A DNA stretch of 64,000 nucleotides from Adiantum capillus-veneris. Its lineage: Eukaryota; Streptophyta; Polypodiopsida; Polypodiales; Pteridaceae. The stretch is from positions 175,607,740 to 175,671,739 of the forward strand of contig CM043944.1 in assembly GCA_014529385.2 (NCBI GenBank), in the 5' to 3' direction. The translations under genes were made by a program, and so were the position numbers. A model generated the notes under the pieces. The model was not told the DNA's origin. It did not search any database and saw nothing but the letters and a program-made list of their open reading frames with translations. Within the stretch, counting starts at the first letter, position 1, and each line of letters begins with the position of its first letter. This document shows, in pieces, positions 37,157-53,799 of this stretch.

Positions 37157-38826
37157 GTTAACATAATTTTTGTGTTTACTTAGTGTATCCTTTGTCAATT
37201 CAAAACCTTAGTTCCTACTCTTCTTAGCCTTTGAAAATCAGCACTTAAGCATCTACACCCACGGCTCGAATTGGTTAATTATAGAGAGTAGTGAAGTGGG
37301 TCTAATCTTGCATAATTTCTAAGGGATAGCTCCTTTCAGACTTCTTATGACTCAATAATGGTAAATCCATAGGCAAGTCTAAAAAGACCCTATTATTAAG
37401 ACCAAAGCTCTCAAGGTGTGCACCATATCCCACATAGTGGGCTTAACAAAACCAATAATAGATCCCACTCCCACTTACCCTAATATAATTAACTAAATCA
37501 ACCATTAATAGGCTACTTAAGGAACTCTCTTATTAAGCAAGAAAAGAGAAACCAAATGCACTGATACCAATGTAATGGAAATGGCCTATGAACTTTGAAA
37601 ATAGTGGAAGGAGAATTAAAGAGAGCATTTTTTGTAAGACTAATTTGAGAACATAGAGGATGAACTTAATCAATGGTAGCAACATAATTATTGTACTTAA
37701 TTAACTTGGCATGAACAATACTGCAAGAGAGAGAGTTTAGAGAACTTGACAAAAATTGAGGAGGAGATTTATGTGGAGCCGGTCCCCCCTCCAATAGGCA
37801 AGTGTATTATAGATTCTCCCATCAAGAGAGACTTGGTACAATACAATCTTTGTGTTCCTTGTGACCTAGGTGATGTAATGAAGATGGAAATCTTCATGCA
37901 TCACGAGAATAACATAGACTTTGTAAAAAGAATAAACTATCCCAAGCTTCGGTCCCAAGACCTCAAACACTTTCAAAGATGGAGAGAGCGAGCGGGGAAT
38001 GAGAATAGGGAAGAGGAAGAAGAAACATTCATAGAAGAAAGAAATAGTTCCTCACTTATCATCACTCTTCTTGCTAGCATACACAATAGCATATCAATGA
38101 AGATGGAGAAGATGGAAGCTTAAGCATTGAATCATGGCTCTTGGTTGGATTTGCATTCCATAGCCAAGAGTGTTGGTGTAGGCTCTCAACTTCTCTACTA
38201 GCTTGGAGCAGGAGATGGAGCTCTTGCACTTTGCACTTTACCCAATGAGAGTTTGTGTGAGTGTGTGTGGGATAGTAGGGGCCCCCCAAGCTAGCCCCCT
38301 TCTTGCTTTGGTTGACCCCATCTTCTAGCTCAACATGGAAGCTCATTGGACCCCTGCAAGCCTGGCTAATCACATGCAAAATGCATATCAAGCAACAAGG
38401 ATAGCCTTGGGACAAGTGCCCCCCTTTTCCCTTAGAGAGAGAGGACTTGATAAATGCAAACATAATTAATTAAATTAACTAAATTATAATTGGACCTCTC
38501 TAGGGATCAACCAATAGGCTTTGGACACTCCTTGAGGACAACCTAGCTAGGGGCTTGACATGTGTCCTACTTGCCTCTTGAGCAAGGGGTGCCCTTTGAG
38601 AGAGAGATAGGTCAAAAAACCACCTCCCCTACCCGCATGGCTCTCCCCCTCCTTGTATGGATATTTGTTGACTTTTATGACACTCAAGCCCCTCAGCCTT
38701 GGACCCAATTCTCACCACAAGGTCGGCTCTTAAGCCCCTCAAGCTTGGGCTGGGTTCCCACCTCAATTACAACCCTAGCATCTCAAGCATGCCAAGCACC
38801 TCAAGCATCTTAGTCATCAGGCATGA

Positions 38827-39713
38827 TGTAATGTACCCAATATTTTTCAATAAAAGTATTTCATTTACTTTGTAAATATGTAAAGTTTGCATTTTGTTAA
38901 GTCATAAAGCGTTACCATCAGATCAAAAATAGGACTCTTGAACTATTAATTATGATCTTTATTCACTTGGAAACAATAGGTTGATTCGAAAAACTTAAGC
39001 CTCAAGTCTATTTCCAAAGATAAGAGTTGACCCTCAACAAAGAAGGGGTATTTTTAGGTGAGAGAGAGGAAAGGAAGAGTATTTTTATAAGAGAAAGAGT
39101 AGAATGAGTATTTTTAGAAAAGAAAGAGGAGGTAGTCCAAGTTTAGAATTTTTGTCTTGGAAGCCAAGCTTCTTCTAAAATTAGAGAATCGAGATCGTGA
39201 AAGTCGGAAGTGTACGCGAACTTATCTTTCTGCTATTCTTAGCTTGTGCTTTTGGCTCGTGAGAGCCTATATAAAGACCCTCTTCCTTCAGTTTCAAGGG
39301 ACACACACAGAAGTTCCCAGAAGTGGAAGCTCTCTTGCCATAACACCGGAGTTACCTTCTCTCTCTCAACCTCTCATCATCGATCCATCTCCATCTCTAC
39401 CATCATTGTATTTACCTTTGGATTCTTGAGTTCTCTTTCTCTCTTTCCCTTTTCTCTTTCGTGATATAATGGACCCAAAGCGAGTGACTCGAAGCTCGAA
39501 GGATGCTTATGTCGTTTCACCTCCACGGAAGGTGCAAAAGAAGGTATCATCTACTACAATCATAACTCAAGCGGAGGTATTGACTCCACAAGAAGTTCAA
39601 GCCGTTCAACCTCTAACATGGGAGGTAATCAAACATGTTGCTAATCCGGTAAGACAAGTTTATAATTCTGCATTGCTATTCATGCTGACTTGGAAAGCTA
39701 AGCATAGGGATTC
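38827..39713 (+). mobile_element. Block C, copy 2, 3' end deleted
   Basis: Left 0.9 kb of C including TATA box and small ORF. It carries a 15-bp difference near 39130 (GTAGTCCAAGTTTAG present here, absent in copy 1). It then jumps from GGGATTC to CTATATTC of B's LTR. Confidence 0.75.
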
Positions 39714-39759
39714 TCTATATTCTAACCCTTGTTCCCGTCTATTCTTCCACATTAAATGA
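39469..39759 (+). pseudogene. Small ORF of block C, truncated copy
   Basis: Same first 75 or so codons as 14656-14958; after the deletion the frame reads into B's LTR, so the C-terminus is unrelated. Confidence 0.5.
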
Positions 39760-39813
39760 TCAGTTTAATACGAGAAAATCATCTGGGCTGGTTAGATATT
39801 AGATTTTATCACA

Positions 39814-40358
39814 ATCAAAAAGTTAAATTCAAAGAAGTAGCTCTTAGAGCGAGCTTTTTTTCCTCCTTTTCCTTAAATTTCATAGTCACCAAAAAAATCT
39901 CAAGGTAAATGGGCTGTCTATCGAGGCGGTAAAGCCATCATCCAGGAATTTCAAACTCGTAAACTGGAACCCCCATCTCCCGACCCCCCTTAGGATCTAC
40001 TATTTCCTTTTGTCTCTTTCTCCTTCCAATGGACCCTCAGTCCTTAACTGATATGTACCCCTCTAAAAACCCTGTTTTGTAATGATCCCTTTGTTTTTAG
40101 GTCCCATGGGTCATATGTGACCTCCGAGGACGATAATGAATCTATCTATCTATCTCTCAATCTTTTGCTTGCTTCCCATGCAATTGTAGGAAATTGATGT
40201 GAGGGGTTTTGGCGCATCTTTATCATGCACTCCCACAACCCTTTCCATGCCCATTACCTCAATTGAAAGACATCTCAATTCAAGAAGTAGTAGCATACAT
40301 GGTGTTTGTGTCTTCACTTGGAGAAAGTTTGTAAAAAACCCTTTTTGACATTCTCAAA
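39814..40358. other. Copy of 16399-16943; no gene seen
   Basis: Near-identical to the first copy. Probable 3' part of the LINE remnant that follows. Confidence 0.35.
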
Positions 40359-41015
40359 CTATTTTAAAATATACTTTGAGATGGTCCTATCCCACACTTC
40401 AACTCCATAAAGAAGAACCGGTGTCACCAATGTGTCAAAAAGGTACTTCTTGAGAACCCAACACTTGAGATATTCTGCATTACACATGTTTTCAAATGCA
40501 TAGTATGCTCTCTTTTTGGGTTCCAAATGTGCATAGCACATTCATGCCACTTGTGATTGGACGGAACCTCAAAGCCAAAGTACTTAAAGCTCTCAACAAC
40601 TTCAAGTGTCTCATTGTGTACAAAATGCATGTCTTCTCCTTCTGGTTGGTTTTCACAAGCATAACCTTTGTTTTGGATTTGTTCACAATCAGTCCACTAT
40701 GCAAGCAAAATTTCTCAAGGACAACCATAAGCTTTTGTGCATCCTCTAAAGTGTGTGCTAGAAGCATTACATCATCCGTATACAACAAAATATGATTACC
40801 GAATTTCAAATAGTGACCTCTTTAATTCCCTCTTCTTGCATAAAGTCAAGTACCATTTGTTCCAATTAATCGATGCATAGACCAAAGAGAGTTTGTGACA
40901 ATGGACATCCTCGTTTAATCCCAATAGTGCTTTTTTAAAAATTTGAAAGTCCTCTTTCCATGTGGATGTTAGCTGCTCAACTAACAAATGGACATCATTC
41001 TTATTTTTGCCCCAT
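40359..41015 (-). pseudogene. LINE reverse transcriptase fragment, copy 2
   Basis: Same as 16944-17600. The catalytic block here reads LLYTDDVMLLA (Ala to Thr), and IVNESKTK is IVNKSKTK. One T fewer in a T run near 40935 changes the frame of the upstream piece. Confidence 0.78.
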
Positions 41016-43015
41016 TGATTATATCACGACTTTTTGTATTAATGAAAAATCTTGCAAAAGTACAAAGTCATTGTATTATCATTGACTTTTAAGAGTGTAA
41101 AGGGGGTGAGAGCTTCCAATGTTGTGACTAAATTTAGTTACTAAGCCTTGTTATTGAGCCCAAATAGCTAGGAATCCATTCTTTAAACCTTGGCTAAGTC
41201 ATAAAAGCCAAATTTTGTAATTTTGAACCTAAGCTATTGGATAATGAAAGTGAGTGTACGCTACAGCTCAGTACTGTGAGTTTTGTGTTACTTTCAATTG
41301 CTTGTGTGAGTCGTGTCTCACTTGTTCGGTGTTGCATTGTGAATCCAAGAATACCAACGTGCTCGCAGGTGAAAGCTCTCTCTCTCTCTCAACGTAAGTT
41401 TCTTGCGATAGAGTTGTGTTTTAGAAATGTCTGTCTATGAGCTATTCTCACTCCCTATGAATAATACACGCATCTAAATTGATTTTTGACCATTGGGATA
41501 GACAAAGCACATCCCAAGGAAATTATATAGTGCTTCGAAGGCTGAAACCAGCCTGCCCAAAATAGGTTGTTTATTTTAGGTACGATTTTGTTCAAGTTTC
41601 AAAAATGACATTTGAGCATATGGGGACGTCGAGGGTACTCTACACATTCAAGATAGTAAGTTTCATCGCATTTGGGTCACCGTAGCTTTACAAAATCATT
41701 GGGTTAAGCTTGTGGTTAGGAAAGTTTCTTTTGATGTTTGACACACATCTACGAATAATTTAGGCAAGAACACATAGTACTTGGGTTTTCCAAGAGTTTA
41801 GCTATATCTTGTAGCCTCCATGCACTAGTCAAGTCAGCTATGTCCCACGGATTGACATTTTATGCTTATTGTTCTTGCTTTTCTAGAATCGAAATGGTGA
41901 GTCTTGGTAGTCGGATGATATTTTGGCATCGTTGTTGAGGATGTGGCAACCTAAACTAGAGAAAAACCAAAATAATTTACTTGAAACTCCATTAATCCCT
42001 CTAGTTTTGGCTGAGAGGTGCTTGAGAGTAGGGATACTCGGTAAGGACCTTGGGTCGCCAAGAAAATTGGAAACCTTGACTTTGAGATAAAAAAGGGTGA
42101 CAAAACTCTAGTAAATTGTTCAAACTTTGTGAAACTCATTCTCGAGAAAGTAATTTGGCAAGAATGTATTTTGCCAAATTTTTAACTCACATGCATTCAT
42201 TAGACCATAATACAGCTCTTGAGCAAGTTTTATCAAGTGTGAAGCTGTGCAAGGGTAAAAACACCAAGAAAACTCGAAACCTTGACTAGGAGATCAAAAA
42301 GGGTGACAAAACACTGGTAAATTGTCCAAACTTTGTGAAACTCATTGTACAAGCTTAAAATCACATGTAGAAACCAACCCAAGCCACATTGGCAAAACTA
42401 TGCTGAAATAGGGAAGATTTATCTTAGGCGCACAAAGATAAATCTCTCACCTGGAAGTTCATTTTGTAAAATTGGGACCAAGGTTATCTTTGATAAACTA
42501 TGGGGACTTCATCCATGTGATAAAGGTTGAATTTGACCCCACAAATAGGTACAACCATCTTAGGCACACCTAAGATAGCTAGAGAAAAATTTCATAGCTG
42601 GGGAAAATTGGGTGTATCCATGATTGGAAAAATGAAGTTTTAGATATTTTGTGACTTTAGATTGACAATTGTGGAATCGCATACGGTTTAAAGTGCTAGT
42701 GTGCAAGAAATTATGACTTTGTGGAAAAGAGCAAGACAAGGAGTGGAAGTACTATGTCTAAAACCAAGGATGAATTTCTAGGTTTGAAGTATTTGTTCAA
42801 TTAAGTTGTGTGAGCCCATATATGAACTGAAGATCTTCTAGAGTTTTGGGAAACTTGGGTACCTTTTGGGAGAATAGGAGTAGAGTGTAAACCAAAGGGG
42901 GCGTTTAGAAACTATCGCGAAAGAAGTGTCCGATACTTATTCCGACTCAAGCTCCAAGATGTCTTCCTTTTCAACTCAATCGTGAGGTGGGATCGCTCTC
43001 AAGTTCAAGCATATC
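41016..43015. other. Copy of 17601-19601; no gene
   Basis: Carries the same direct repeats and palindromes; the palindrome at about 42557 has lost its CpG (AGGCACACCT for AGGCGCACCT). Confidence 0.4.
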
Positions 43016-43354
43016 TTGACCTTCTTCAAAACCAACAAGTACGAGGCCCAAATTTACCTTGATCCTAACAAGGAGGTTGTAGTAAAGATAGATGAACATA
43101 CCATAGAGTTAAAGAAGAGGTTAGGGCAAACAAACAAGACAACTTTTATATGGACCAAAACTGGGTGCAATACCTCAAGATACATGATCCTAACTTTAGT
43201 AGACAAATGGGGATTAGAGGTTGACACCCTAATTCCTAATAAGGCTATGAATGAAAGACCTCCTGTGCTTGAATTAGAAGAATGTGACGCATGCCGACAA
43301 ACAAACCTAGGCTTGGAGTCTATTGTTGAGAAGCCAACACTATCACGCATCTAA
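43016..43354 (+). CDS. Hypothetical 112-residue ORF, copy 2
   Basis: Same as 19602-19940 with Gly to Arg (NERPPV) and Pro to Arg (CRQTN) changes and no stop. No domain recognised. Confidence 0.3.
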   Translation: MTFFKTNKYEAQIYLDPNKEVVVKIDEHTIELKKRLGQTNKTTFIWTKTGCNTSRYMILTLVDKWGLEVDTLIPNKAMNERPPVLELEECDACRQTNLGLESIVEKPTLSRI

Positions 43355-44038
43355 TCTGGACTACCCATGTCAAACCAAGACAATTGACACCCTTGAAGAT
43401 AATATATATTTTCAAGATCAAGGAGAAGGGCTTAGCAAAACTACCAGTCCATCTCTTTAGGGATTGTTATAACAATGATTTTGTTATGATGACTCTGAAG
43501 GAGATTGAGAATACTAAATACTAGGGACATTTGATCTGAGAAGTGATTACGGGAATAGTACATGAAATTGAATAGAATGTAGGCCCAAATGATAGAGCCT
43601 ATGATAGCCTTAGGGGGGTCACCTAATAATTCTGTGACTATCACGTGAGTGCAACAAAAGGGGCTATTCAATTTTATTTATTTTCATATTTTCACATACA
43701 GAAGGGTAACATAAAATGGAGTTGGAAAAACTATTTACAGATTGAATAGGAAAAGGGTGTATTTTATTTTTTGAAAATTCACAGATAAAGATTTATAAAA
43801 AGAGTCCTTGAACGCACATGATATACACAATTTGTACACAGTGACCCCCCCGAGATGATAGCATGTTCAATCAAAGAGGAAGCACAGTCAAGGGTATCCA
43901 CCTCAGAAATGGAAACAAAGGTAGAAATTCAAAAACCACCTACAACATGGACCGGGTGATACTAGGATAAGGAGAGGTCCACATGAGTCACATCTACCAA
44001 ACATCTTGTTTGAAGGTTTAATGGGAGAAATATTGGCT

Positions 44039-44079
<41 letters not shown>

Positions 44080-46049
44080 CGTTGAGCATAACTGTAGAGT
44101 CAGACCACCAGAATTCCAAAAATGGGTCAAAAAATACAGCAGGTCAGGGGATCCGTATGACCATTTAGCGAGCTTCGGGTAGGTTTTGCGAGATGAGTGC
44201 GTAGTCAACTTCCATACATAGTTTGAGGGATTTGGAATGACCTTCTAGGGTAAAGATTTAACTTGGTTCTAGATCATACCTCCTAGGTTGATAATTAAAT
44301 TAGTGTGCCATATTGCATTCACTTTTAGTCCGATTTCGCATTCACATTGCTATCATCACATTATTCAATTGCTTGTGCAATTTATGTGTGTACAAATTGT
44401 TCCCGATGCCTTTCAATAGAGCTATCAATTGCTTGAGTTGAATCTTATTATTCCCATAAATTGAGCTTTCAAAATCAACTCATTTTCAACTCCTAGAGGT
44501 GTGCTCACATTTTGGAATTAGAGAACATTAACCTCACCTAATTACACTGCTATAATTAGGTGTGTGTGGCACTTTGTGTGTGAAAGGGTGTGTGGGATTG
44601 CTAGTTAGTTTGACTTTAACTATCTATTTTTAGCTCACTCTCACATAGAAAAGGAAGGTCTAGAGTGGTTCAAGGCATTGTGAATAAATTGATTAAGGAG
44701 ACAAATCTTTTGCTCAAATCCATCTATCATATTTATAGTGAGGAGGCAATGTGGGTGGGACCTCAAAATGGCACTCGATTGAAGTGCATATAAAGTTCGG
44801 GTTTGACGGGATGTCGCAAACTAAACAGAACCTTTAATTGGCCGACTGTTGCCTACCGTCTAGTGTCTGCCACACTCCATTATGCCGATCACCTACGGTA
44901 ACAGCCACCGGCCAATCAGCCTTGCAAGGGGCATTTCCCTCGAGGCTTAATCCTTGGACCTAGAGCTACAAAGCCTCCAAGAGGCCAAACCTAGTCAATC
45001 AACCTAGAAAGGGGCATTTCCCTCGAGGCTTAAGCCTGCTACAAATCCTTCAAGAGGCCATTCCCACTATAAGAAACTACAGCACCAAGTGTGGTTGATC
45101 TAAGGGCACTTTCCCACAACCTCACTTTATCATGATTTCACACACTACCTTGTATTAAGCACACATGCATGAATCCCATTATGAAATGCATGTAATATTT
45201 GTCAAAGAAAACACTTTACACGGGTTTAGACACTACCTACACATTGAGTGTACGGTAAGACCGCCCATAAGCACGAGCATACATGCACAACATGTTACAA
45301 ATGTGTGTATTACACCGTTGGCCAAGATGGCCTCATCCTCATCACAATGGACAAATGAAGATAAAAAACAAGAAGACAACAATGACATGAAGGTAAAGAC
45401 GATAGACAATAACAACAACAAGATGAAGACAAAGAAAGATTTGGAGACGACTCTGACAAACAACTTTGCAGGTTTGAAGACGGCATCAACAACACATTTG
45501 ACCCTTTGACACCGAAGGCAAATACACAAAACCATTTGAAAGCACCACATTTTTATTTCTACCTACCACCTAGTTGCCTACAAATCTCTAGGGCAGGTGC
45601 ACTCTTTGATAATACACCCAGTTGAAAATTCTTTGGGGAGGATGTTGTGATTTTGGTCTTTCACCCTGTTGAAAAGTCTTTGGGGAGGACACCTTTTCAT
45701 TTTGGGTGCTACTTTTGGCACTCACTAAGATGACGCCTATCTCCACATGAATACATGAAAGCTTTGTAAACCCCAAGTTTGGCTTAAGGGGGTGTATGTT
45801 AGGGTAACCCCAACTTGTGGCACCACCATGGGAAAGACCTCTAGCCACTTGGGTAAGGATAGATGATGACATGGTCCAATAGAAAAAGGAAGAAATCTAT
45901 CTAGCCAATGATTGTAAAGCACCAAGCTTATATAGAGTCTACTTTCTCATTAACTAGATGCACTTTGACTCTTATCAATTGTGTCTATACTCTCTCTCTC
46001 TCTATGATTTTGGATTTGGATTAGAGAGTAGGCTTCTGCAACCACTAAC
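43355..46049. other. Copy of 19941-22744; no gene, with (GA)n
   Basis: Includes the (GA)n at 44043-44078 and the LTR-like boundary near 45793. A 97-bp segment present in copy 1 (22618-22714) is missing at 46019. Confidence 0.5.
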
Positions 46050-48845
46050 CCATCAGCAGGGACTAAACTTGTCGATTCGGTGCCCATGAACAAATTAGGG
46101 GACTATTGTGAAGGGAACAAGAGAAATGCTACCCTTCTAGTACAGTACAATGATATAACAACCATGGCTATTTTAGACAGTGGACCTGGCACTGCCATAG
46201 AAACCAAAGATTTATGGGAATCCTGGGGAAAGGCAGCAATCAAGCAAGGATGAAACTACAATTGGCAGATGGATACATAGAGAAAATGAAGGGATTACTA
46301 GAGAATGTTGTAGTCAAGTCCTTTGGGATTGGCTACCGACACACTTTTTCCATTGTAGATTTTGGAATGAAACTCAACTATGAAATCATATTGGGGATAT
46401 CGTTCATGAGACATATACAACTAATCCAAGATTGGAAACATGATTATCTCTATTTGAAACAAGTAGGAGCAATTACAGGAGTGAACGTAAAAGACCACTC
46501 CTACAAGGATGTCATGAGGACACCTATACATGAATTGGACTCTACAACCTCAATAGAGACTAAACTGCCTTCATGGATACACAAAGACACTCCAACTTGG
46601 ATGTGCAAGGCTTCTAAAGCCGTCAATTTATGAAGGGAAGAATGTGTTTTAGACAAAGAAGTGAATGATGTAGATTACATACATGAACCATTCCCTAATT
46701 GAAACTTTTGAGTGGACCCAAATTTTGGCCACAATGGATGCGTGCATTAACAAATCTACACCTACACACTTTTTTTATGAAGAGGGCTAGATATAGTCCC
46801 AATCTAGATGAAATTTATCAAAATGATCCAAGAGCAACAAGTCTTCTCTGATCACTGCTATGATGCCACGGACGAGTTGGAAGAAGAAACAACCACAAAG
46901 GAATCAAACTAAAAAAAAGAGCTTGTAAGAGCCAAACTTCTACTCAAGGGAGGAGAAGAAAAGTTTTTCAAGTTTCCAAACCAACATCGAAGACGCCAAC
47001 AAATATATTGCAAGAAATAGGACAATAACTAAAGAAAGAAAACTACAAAACTTGCACTGGAAAACAAAACTCAATTCTTGTTGAAAGTAGATGCAGCAGA
47101 GTGCTTAAAACACAAGAAAACTGAAAGATATCTAGACACAAAACATTCAAATCAACAAAATTGAAAAAAACCAAAGTCACACAAGCCTGACAAGACCAAA
47201 GTAAAAGAACCTATGATGAAAAACGCGGAACACAAAACAAAATACGAAGAGCTAAAACGGACTTCAAAGAAGTGTGAACCACGGAGATGGAATCAAACAG
47301 TGACAAACTAAGGGAAATCAATGTTCCATTTCATTATAAAAAAACACACTTTGCAAGATTGTAGGATCATTGTGACAACCAAAAGAACTGAAGAATTCCT
47401 ATGAGAGACCCAAGAATGCCAAACAAATTGACCTTGTAGAGCATGGGGAAGAGTAGAGAGCCGCATACATAGCTATACAGATCCGTCACAAAAAGAAGAA
47501 GCGATTCTCATAAGAACATTAAAGGAATATAAGGATGTCTTTACATGGTCTTGCAAAACAAAGATCTCAAGGGGATGAATCCCACCATCTGCCAGCACAC
47601 TATCCCTATGAGAGATGATGCTAAGCCAAGTAGACAAAGACCATATACCTATAATGAGACATTCACCAAAAACATCAAGGAAAAAATTGAGAAACTCAAA
47701 GAGGACGCGGTCATCTATGAAATAGAATACACTGATTGGGTATCACCAATTTTTGTGGTGCCTAAAAAGAATGGCAAACTGAAAGTGTGTGCTCTCAAGA
47801 AGTTGAATGTCACCACTATACAAGATAACGATCCTCTCCCTATCACAGATCATGTGAAAGAACGAGTAGCTGAAAAAGAGGCTTATAGCTTTTTGAATGG
47901 CTTCTCTAGCTAGCACCAATTGACTATAGATCGCAAAGATCAACCTAAAAATATTTTCACCATGGAATGGTTCTTATTTAGTCATGCCTTTTGGTTTGAT
48001 CAATGCACCAACAACATTCCAAAGGCTAATGAGGAATATCTGTGGAATTTTCTAGAAGTATACATGGATGATCTTTGTGTGCACTCCACAAAGCGTGAGA
48101 GTCATTTTGAACATCTACGATGTATCTTTGAGAAATTCCATTTATATAGGATTTGCTTAAACTTCCTAAAAAATATATTTTTATGGTTAGATAAAGAGAA
48201 ATTCTTGGACATCTTGTGTCAAAAAATGGTATAGCCACAGACATGGAAAAGGTGAGAGTAATTGTTGAAATGGTTAGACCAACATAAATCAAATAAGTTC
48301 AAGTATTTATGGGACATTATGGTTATTATCGTAGATTTATCTACATGTATGCAATAATTGTTAAAGCCATTTATAGCCTTATTATTCATTTTGAATGGAC
48401 CAACAAATGTGACAAATCATTCGAAAAGCTTAAGCAAGCTTAAACCACAACACCAATATTGAAAACTCCCAATTGAAACAAAGTGTCCCATGTGCATATT
48501 GATGCTTCAAGATTTTCTATTGGTTGTATCTTAGCCGAGCGAGGAGAGGGAACCATGGATTTTCCTATTTCCTATGCTAGTCAACAACTAAACATGACAT
48601 AAAACAATTACACAACCATTGAAAGAGAGGATCTTGGTATGTTATATTCAGCCAAGAAATTTTGACCACTACTTGTTAGCTAGTAAGTTTGTCTTTTTTG
48701 TTAGCTAGTAAGTTTGTCTTTTTTGTTGACCATCAAGCCCTACTCTATTTAGTGAAAAAATTTGCAATACAAGAAGGATTGTGAGATGGTTCATCATCTT
48801 ACTTGAATTTGACTTCACAATTATAGTAAAAGTCCAAAGATTGTA
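46050..48845 (+). pseudogene. Ty3/gypsy pol relic, element D, copy 2
   Basis: Same blocks as 22745-25530: protease (here DSGPGTAI), DWVSPIFVVPKKNGK, VYMDDLCVHS, RNase H DASRFSIG. The RT frame is open longer than in copy 1 because CGA is kept near 47862. A 25-bp tandem duplication at about 48673-48722 is unique to this copy. Confidence 0.86.
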
Positions 48846-49275
48846 ATGTGTTGGCTCATTGTTGGTAGATGACAAAACAAGTTGTGACTATGAGCAAATT
48901 CAAAAAAAGTTCAAGGTACATGAAATATGTAGGTCGAATATAGGGGGCAATGTTCACAGAAAACCGGCCTTTAGTATATTTTTAAAGGACTAGTTTGGAT
49001 ATTCTCGACTCGTTTGGATATTCTCGACTCGTTTGGATATGCCGCCGTGCTGCCACTTTGTAATCATGCAAGCCCACTTAGCGCACTAAGCAACAAACTC
49101 GTCTCGTCCCCTTGTCTGTAATCAACAAGTTACGCTGGTGACTTGGTTGGCGCGGATTGGTTGCAACAACAAACCAAGTTGTTAACTTAAATTACTGCGC
49201 TTCGTACGGAGAGTAGTTAAGCCTTTAAAAATGCTCCATCTTGAGTTACATTGGCTGTCTGGTTTGCTATTGCAA

Positions 49276-51319
<2,044 letters not shown>

Positions 51320-51594
51320 TCAGGAGGTTTTTGTTTTAATTTTTGGAGGTATTTTGTATTCCGATAACATGCCCACTGCCTAGGCTATAAAAGTACATTT
51401 TCGTATAAACCTTAAAAATAAGGGTGAAAATTTGAAGCTTTTGTGAATAATTACACTAAAACTTGTGTAATTTTTTTCTTGAAGGCAACCAAAAAATCGT
51501 TTGGCTATGGTTAAATTTTGGCTAGGTTGTATGCGTGTTGATGGGGATGACTGCCACAGCCGATCAATGCGCGTATTGGGGGGGCACTATTTGT

Positions 51595-51795
51595 GCTTAA
51601 CATAAAGTAAGCGTAGTGGTAAGCGTCGAGGCTTCAACTCAACACTCGCGAGCTCAAACTCAGCACGTGAGCACCTTGTGTAGACCTTTTGGTCAAAGGC
51701 TTCCAATCGGTTTCTATCAACTAGCAACCTGGTAGGGTTGCTTTGCCATGAGGGCAAGCATATCGATATTTAACGAAAACCAAATCATTTACATT
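51595..51795 (+). mobile_element. Probable tRNA-derived SINE, copy 2
   Basis: A box at 51608-51625 and B box at 51650-51661, unchanged. Near-identical to 28206-28400. Confidence 0.58.
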
Positions 51796-53799
51796 TTACA
51801 ATTGAAGCCGGTTTAAATATGTTTTCATCTAACACTGACCATGCCAACTTTGCACTTACATACACTAAGCAAAGTTAGATGTCTTCTCATTATATAGTGA
51901 GGGAAGCTTTGAGCTCTTTTCTCGAGATGTATTTTAACTACTTTACACACTTCCCTACAGGTTCCTCCATTGCAAAGGCACTTAGCAATCCGTCGATGTG
52001 GCTACTTGATATATGTAGAGGATACTAATAACAAAACTCAATGTTTGTGAGAAAATCTCTCGGTTTATTCTTTGCTCGAGAATGTTCGCTCGTCGTTTGG
52101 TAAGACTCTTGTAAAAATAATATGAGATTCCCAAATAACTAGAAGAATGGGGGAATGTAATATCATAACCCCTAGGTGTGTATATATTATACATACTTGT
52201 CAAAAAGCCAAAAATAGTGTAATTTTTACTTGTATGGTGTGTTTTCAGGCCAAATACATGATCAAAATGGAGCAATCCACAAACATATGGCCAAATAATA
52301 ACATTAAAAGTGTTTTAAATATTTTTGAGTGTAGAATGGAATTTTTTTGAGTAGTTTGATTAATTTCTTTCAATTTTTGCTAATAAAAAGCTAATAAAAA
52401 ACAAAATAAATAAGCAAGAATGTCAAAATTGGTTTTTTATTCAAATACCAAATCTCAAAGCTCAATGGAAAGGCCAAATTTTTTTGGGGGCAATTCCAAT
52501 TAAAAAGGTTCGACGGCCACTCTGACTCACTAACCATGTGGGACAAATTGCGAGAGAAGCGTCCATGGACGTTGATTTTTAGAAATTTTTGATCCGAGAG
52601 TACCTATTGAACCCTAGTAGGCTCAATGGGTAAGAATAGGATGGGGGGTGTCAAAAAAGTATAGTTATGTATAGTCCGTTAGGACATTTTTCCTCTCATT
52701 TCCATTCTAGTCCTTGGAGAGAGAGCTCTAGCTAGCGGATTTTGGTGACCTTCTACGCACTTCTATGCACTATTTGTGAGCTCTTACTCACTCCATCCAT
52801 GAGAGGTGAAGTCCTAAATATACCAAGAAGAATTTTGATTATCAATTCACCAACCACAAGGGCTGTAGAGGGCACGACAACACAAGGCAATCTGGGCACT
52901 TTCGGGAACAAAGATGAATACACGGCCACACCAGACACCCAAATTGCACCAAACTTGAACCATATGCTCATCACTAGTGGGGGAACATATTAGTAAGCTC
53001 CAAACTCCAAAAAATGGTAGAAAAGTTTACCTAGTATCTTCGGGGTGTTGAAGATGAAATGATCAGTTTTATACCAAATTTGACACATGTGTTGATGTCA
53101 TTATGTTAGGGAACTGTGGAGAATTGGGGGTGCATTAGAGTCCCAATTATCAAGATAGGAAAAAATGACCATATCTTCACCACAAAGAGACATTTTGTAC
53201 CACATTGCAAATATTGATCCGTTTGACCTCAAACTCAAGGGGGAGACTCTATACATTTCGCTTGACCTTTAGTAACCTTCAGTGGTGGGCACACAACTAT
53301 TAGCTAGTGACTCCAAGTCAATCTTGGCTCAAAAACAGATCATCAACTTCATCAAGGGCAGTACCAAGTGCAAGAAACACAACCAAGGCCATCGCCCACC
53401 ATAACTAACATAGTAGAAGCTAGATAGGGCAAGTTACCAATAAATTACAATTTTTAAATTCAACACAAAAATGTCAACATGACTCATTGAAAGCACCATG
53501 ACCATTTTGACCAAGTTTGGTAAAGCACAACCTCATCATTCATCACAAGCTCTAAAAGCACAAAAAGCGGACACAAAATTGCCCATAACTCTTACCATGG
53601 GTATTAGAAATCCATCACACTTCATACATGTCATCTAAACATAGATACACCAATTGCATTCATTCTAGTGCCAATTGTTTTGCATACACACACCTACATC
53701 TTAGGTGCACCTAAGATAAATTTTGCCATGAATTGTGATTTTCTACTTGTTGGGAATTGTTGGAACTGATTTGACAACCAAGTTGATGAATTTGTGTCA
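51796..53799. other. Copy of 28401-30390; no gene
   Basis: Contains the inverted 120-bp segment (51895-52014), the 52742-52993 open frame and the 20-bp palindrome at 53698-53717. Confidence 0.45.

Larger units (their letters stand above)
37571..39813 (-). repeat. 5' LTR of element B, copy 2, with block C and a deletion
   Basis: Starts one base from the primer site at 37558-37569 and ends TTATCACA at 39813. Block C enters at 38827. The right side of C and about 220 bp of B's LTR are missing. Confidence 0.85.
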
